DNA of 64,000 nt from Isoetes taiwanensis. Its lineage: Eukaryota; Streptophyta; Lycopodiopsida; Isoetales; Isoetaceae. This document shows positions 62,601-64,000 of this stretch, piece by piece. Position numbers and translations under genes: made by a program. The stretch is taken from the NCBI GenBank assembly GCA_021234155.1, contig JAJEKV010000005.1, positions 16,662,089 through 16,726,088 on the forward strand. Reading direction: 5' to 3'. Position 1 is the stretch's first letter, and each line of letters begins with the position of its first letter. Under the pieces are notes generated by a model. It ran no database searches and was not told where the DNA came from. It saw nothing but the letters and a program-made list of their open reading frames with translations.

Positions 62601-62823
62601 ATCTAAAAAAATGAAATTGATTGGAATTCCTTGTAGAATTCTTGTGAAATTCTCCATCTTTCTTGCGGGATTCTTGTTTGGTTAACGTTTTGGGAAGGGG
62701 AAACTTTTGAAAGGGAGGGACGGATTCATGCAAACTAAGTTCGATTCGGTGCGCCAAGAATTCCGGCGGTAGGTTGTCAGGGGATGTTCTCGCAATCATC
62801 GCGGACCTGCCACAAATAGACAA
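59623..62823 (-). mobile_element. Transposase-like gene with candidate D-D-D triad (broken)
   Basis: Minus-strand blocks in order are: SIDDSIKRQVHEFWLDNTKV, then SPKVRDVMKRRT (about 62105-62010); KLKERNTCCCIKHEQADMYR, then AFNDMRSTLHVNCTCCCSVC (61345-61205), which is Cys-rich and probably metal-binding; VLSVVDFAKNYTL with Asp at 60796-60794; VQFFVSDDRKHDTHFVQHAF (about 60670); MWSDGCAFQFKSS with Asp at 60556-60554; WNFFGFGHGKGTHDGE with Asp at 60433-60431; and a C-terminal part down to 59623. The spaced acidic residues suggest an RNase H-fold transposase, but this is inference. Frame changes and stops (60740, near 60590, 60335) break it. I cannot name the superfamily. Element ends were not found. 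The first block (62823-62518) may be an N-terminal exon. Confidence 0.55.
61495..61720. repeat. Cluster of tgtacat/atgtaca motifs
   Basis: Many copies of gtacat or its complement lie in about 220 bp inside the transposase-like gene, between its N-terminal and Cys-rich parts. A smaller cluster lies at 59560-59605, just beyond the gene's 3' end. Confidence 0.6.
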
Positions 62824-62829
62824 ATTGGA

Positions 62830-64000
62830 GTATCACGTTGTACACCCAAAATGTAGCCTAAAAAAGCACGAATTCGTCCTTCAATTCAGTACGATGTACG
62901 TACACCCTTTCATGCTTTTACCTTGCAGAAACTGTCAAATTCTCTAATATTTGAACAATCACTACAATATATACGTGAGTTCATTGGTCTTGAAATTCTC
63001 GAAGATCATTAAGAATCAAATAAAGATTGATATGGTGGTGATATATTGCAAAATTAAAATTTTTATTCTTAGATATATTGGTTTAAGTGATAATGGGTCA
63101 ACTGGACCAATTCTGGTGCATGGACCAGGAATGGTCCCCGGGACTACCCTAGTGTTAACAAACTAGATCCTGAAACTCTGATTGGACACATCAATTGATT
63201 ATCAATTCAATTCTTACAATAAAGTACAGTTGCATGTTAGATTATGAAAGTTAAAATCTCTTGGACAAAAATACAATTTACCGTCCTGGCTTGTTGGAAC
63301 CAAAACAACTCGTCCTAAGGTGCACAATATTTTCAGCAGAATAACTATGCCTAGATAGAAGTTTGAGATAATGATGGATTAAAACACTATAAAAAATATC
63401 AAGAAAATTTGAAGGATTCATTTGCATGCATCAAGTCTGAAGCTTAGACACGCGATTTTCGACAGTTACATTATTGCCCAAGGAACATATGAGAAGCAAG
63501 AATTCTCATCAATGATAAAAATGTTAACTAATGCGTATAGCTTGGATATATGCTGAGAAGATTACCATGAAATACGTGGCCATTCGACTAAAGCATCTAA
63601 AGGCAACAAATGTAGCAAAAATTTCCATCTTGAAGGATATGCATTATTTTGGTTGTAGAAATGCAGGCTGATTCAACAAGCCTCAATTAGCTTTGATGTG
63701 GAGGAGGAGAAGAGTCGTAAAGACGATGGTTCCTCTCTGAGTTCTTGTGCATCATTGGAGCTTGAGTATGTACAAAAGCTCTAGTTATCACAAGCCAAGG
63801 AGCTCCATGAAACAAGTTTGATAAGAATAGAAAATAACGCCACGGTCTAAAAAGCCGCTCTAGAATCCCAGATGTATTCGTTCCAACAGTATCAAAACTA
63901 CTATATAAAACGTAGATATGTTCAAGAAAATAAAGAGGAACCAATTCCAAAACAACAGCACAAGCTCAAACAAGATAAAATAGAATAGAATTGAATTGAA
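62830..64000. other. Intergenic, no gene identified
   Basis: A palindromic stretch (ggaccaggaatggtcc) lies near 63122. The window ends in a short aatagaatagaattgaattg run like the LINE tail at 24.63 kb, so another LINE may end here. No gene is visible. Confidence 0.4.

Overview
This window is nuclear DNA from a land plant. Its genes are intron-rich and plant-like (a 19-exon MCM5, a 15-exon plant-type gene, a CCCH/WD40 gene of the plant ZFWD type), and the gene fragments come from plant families. The rest is AT-rich, repeat-dense DNA with Ty3/gypsy, two kinds of LINE, MITEs, SINE-like units and satellite-like monomers. The low gene density, old decayed repeats and retained pseudogenes suggest a large genome. 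A fern, other spore-bearing plant or gymnosperm is my guess, but the sequence does not settle the species.

Layout. 1-900: decayed gypsy integrase (minus). 1.3-2.1 kb: a MITE inside a MITE. 2.6-5.3 kb: tandem AT-rich repeats, a SINE-like unit and a 1-kb inverted-repeat element. 6.0-7.2 kb: a chimera of nucleotide-sugar-transporter and beta-hexosaminidase fragments. 8.9-9.5 kb: a sialyltransferase-like (GT29) pseudogene. 11.96-12.36 kb: a Harbinger-type MITE. 13.93-18.18 kb (minus): a complete MCM5 gene. 21.9 kb: a hAT-type MITE. 23.9-26.85 kb: a 383-bp tandem repeat split by a 5'-truncated LINE. 27.6-28.65 kb (minus): a PEP carboxykinase pseudogene. 33.5-40.9 kb: a long, broken L1-like element. 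44.3-46.1 kb: an RPN8 pseudogene that kept its introns. 49.07-52.53 kb: an apparently intact 15-exon gene of unknown function. 52.96-54.38 kb: an intronless alanyl-tRNA synthetase pseudogene. 55.38-56.73 kb (minus): an intronless CCCH/WD40 gene. 57.5 kb: a perfect 198-bp AG microsatellite beside a LINE relic. 59.6-62.8 kb (minus): a broken transposase-like gene with a candidate D-D-D triad that I cannot place in a named superfamily.

Three genes look functional: MCM5 (DNA replication), the 15-exon gene and the CCCH/WD40 gene. Nothing suggests that they work together. The remaining coding signal is transposon-derived or pseudogenic, and at least six decayed host-gene copies or fragments lie in 64 kb. 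Exon borders were assigned by eye from splice signals, reading-frame continuity and remembered family conservation. No database search was run.
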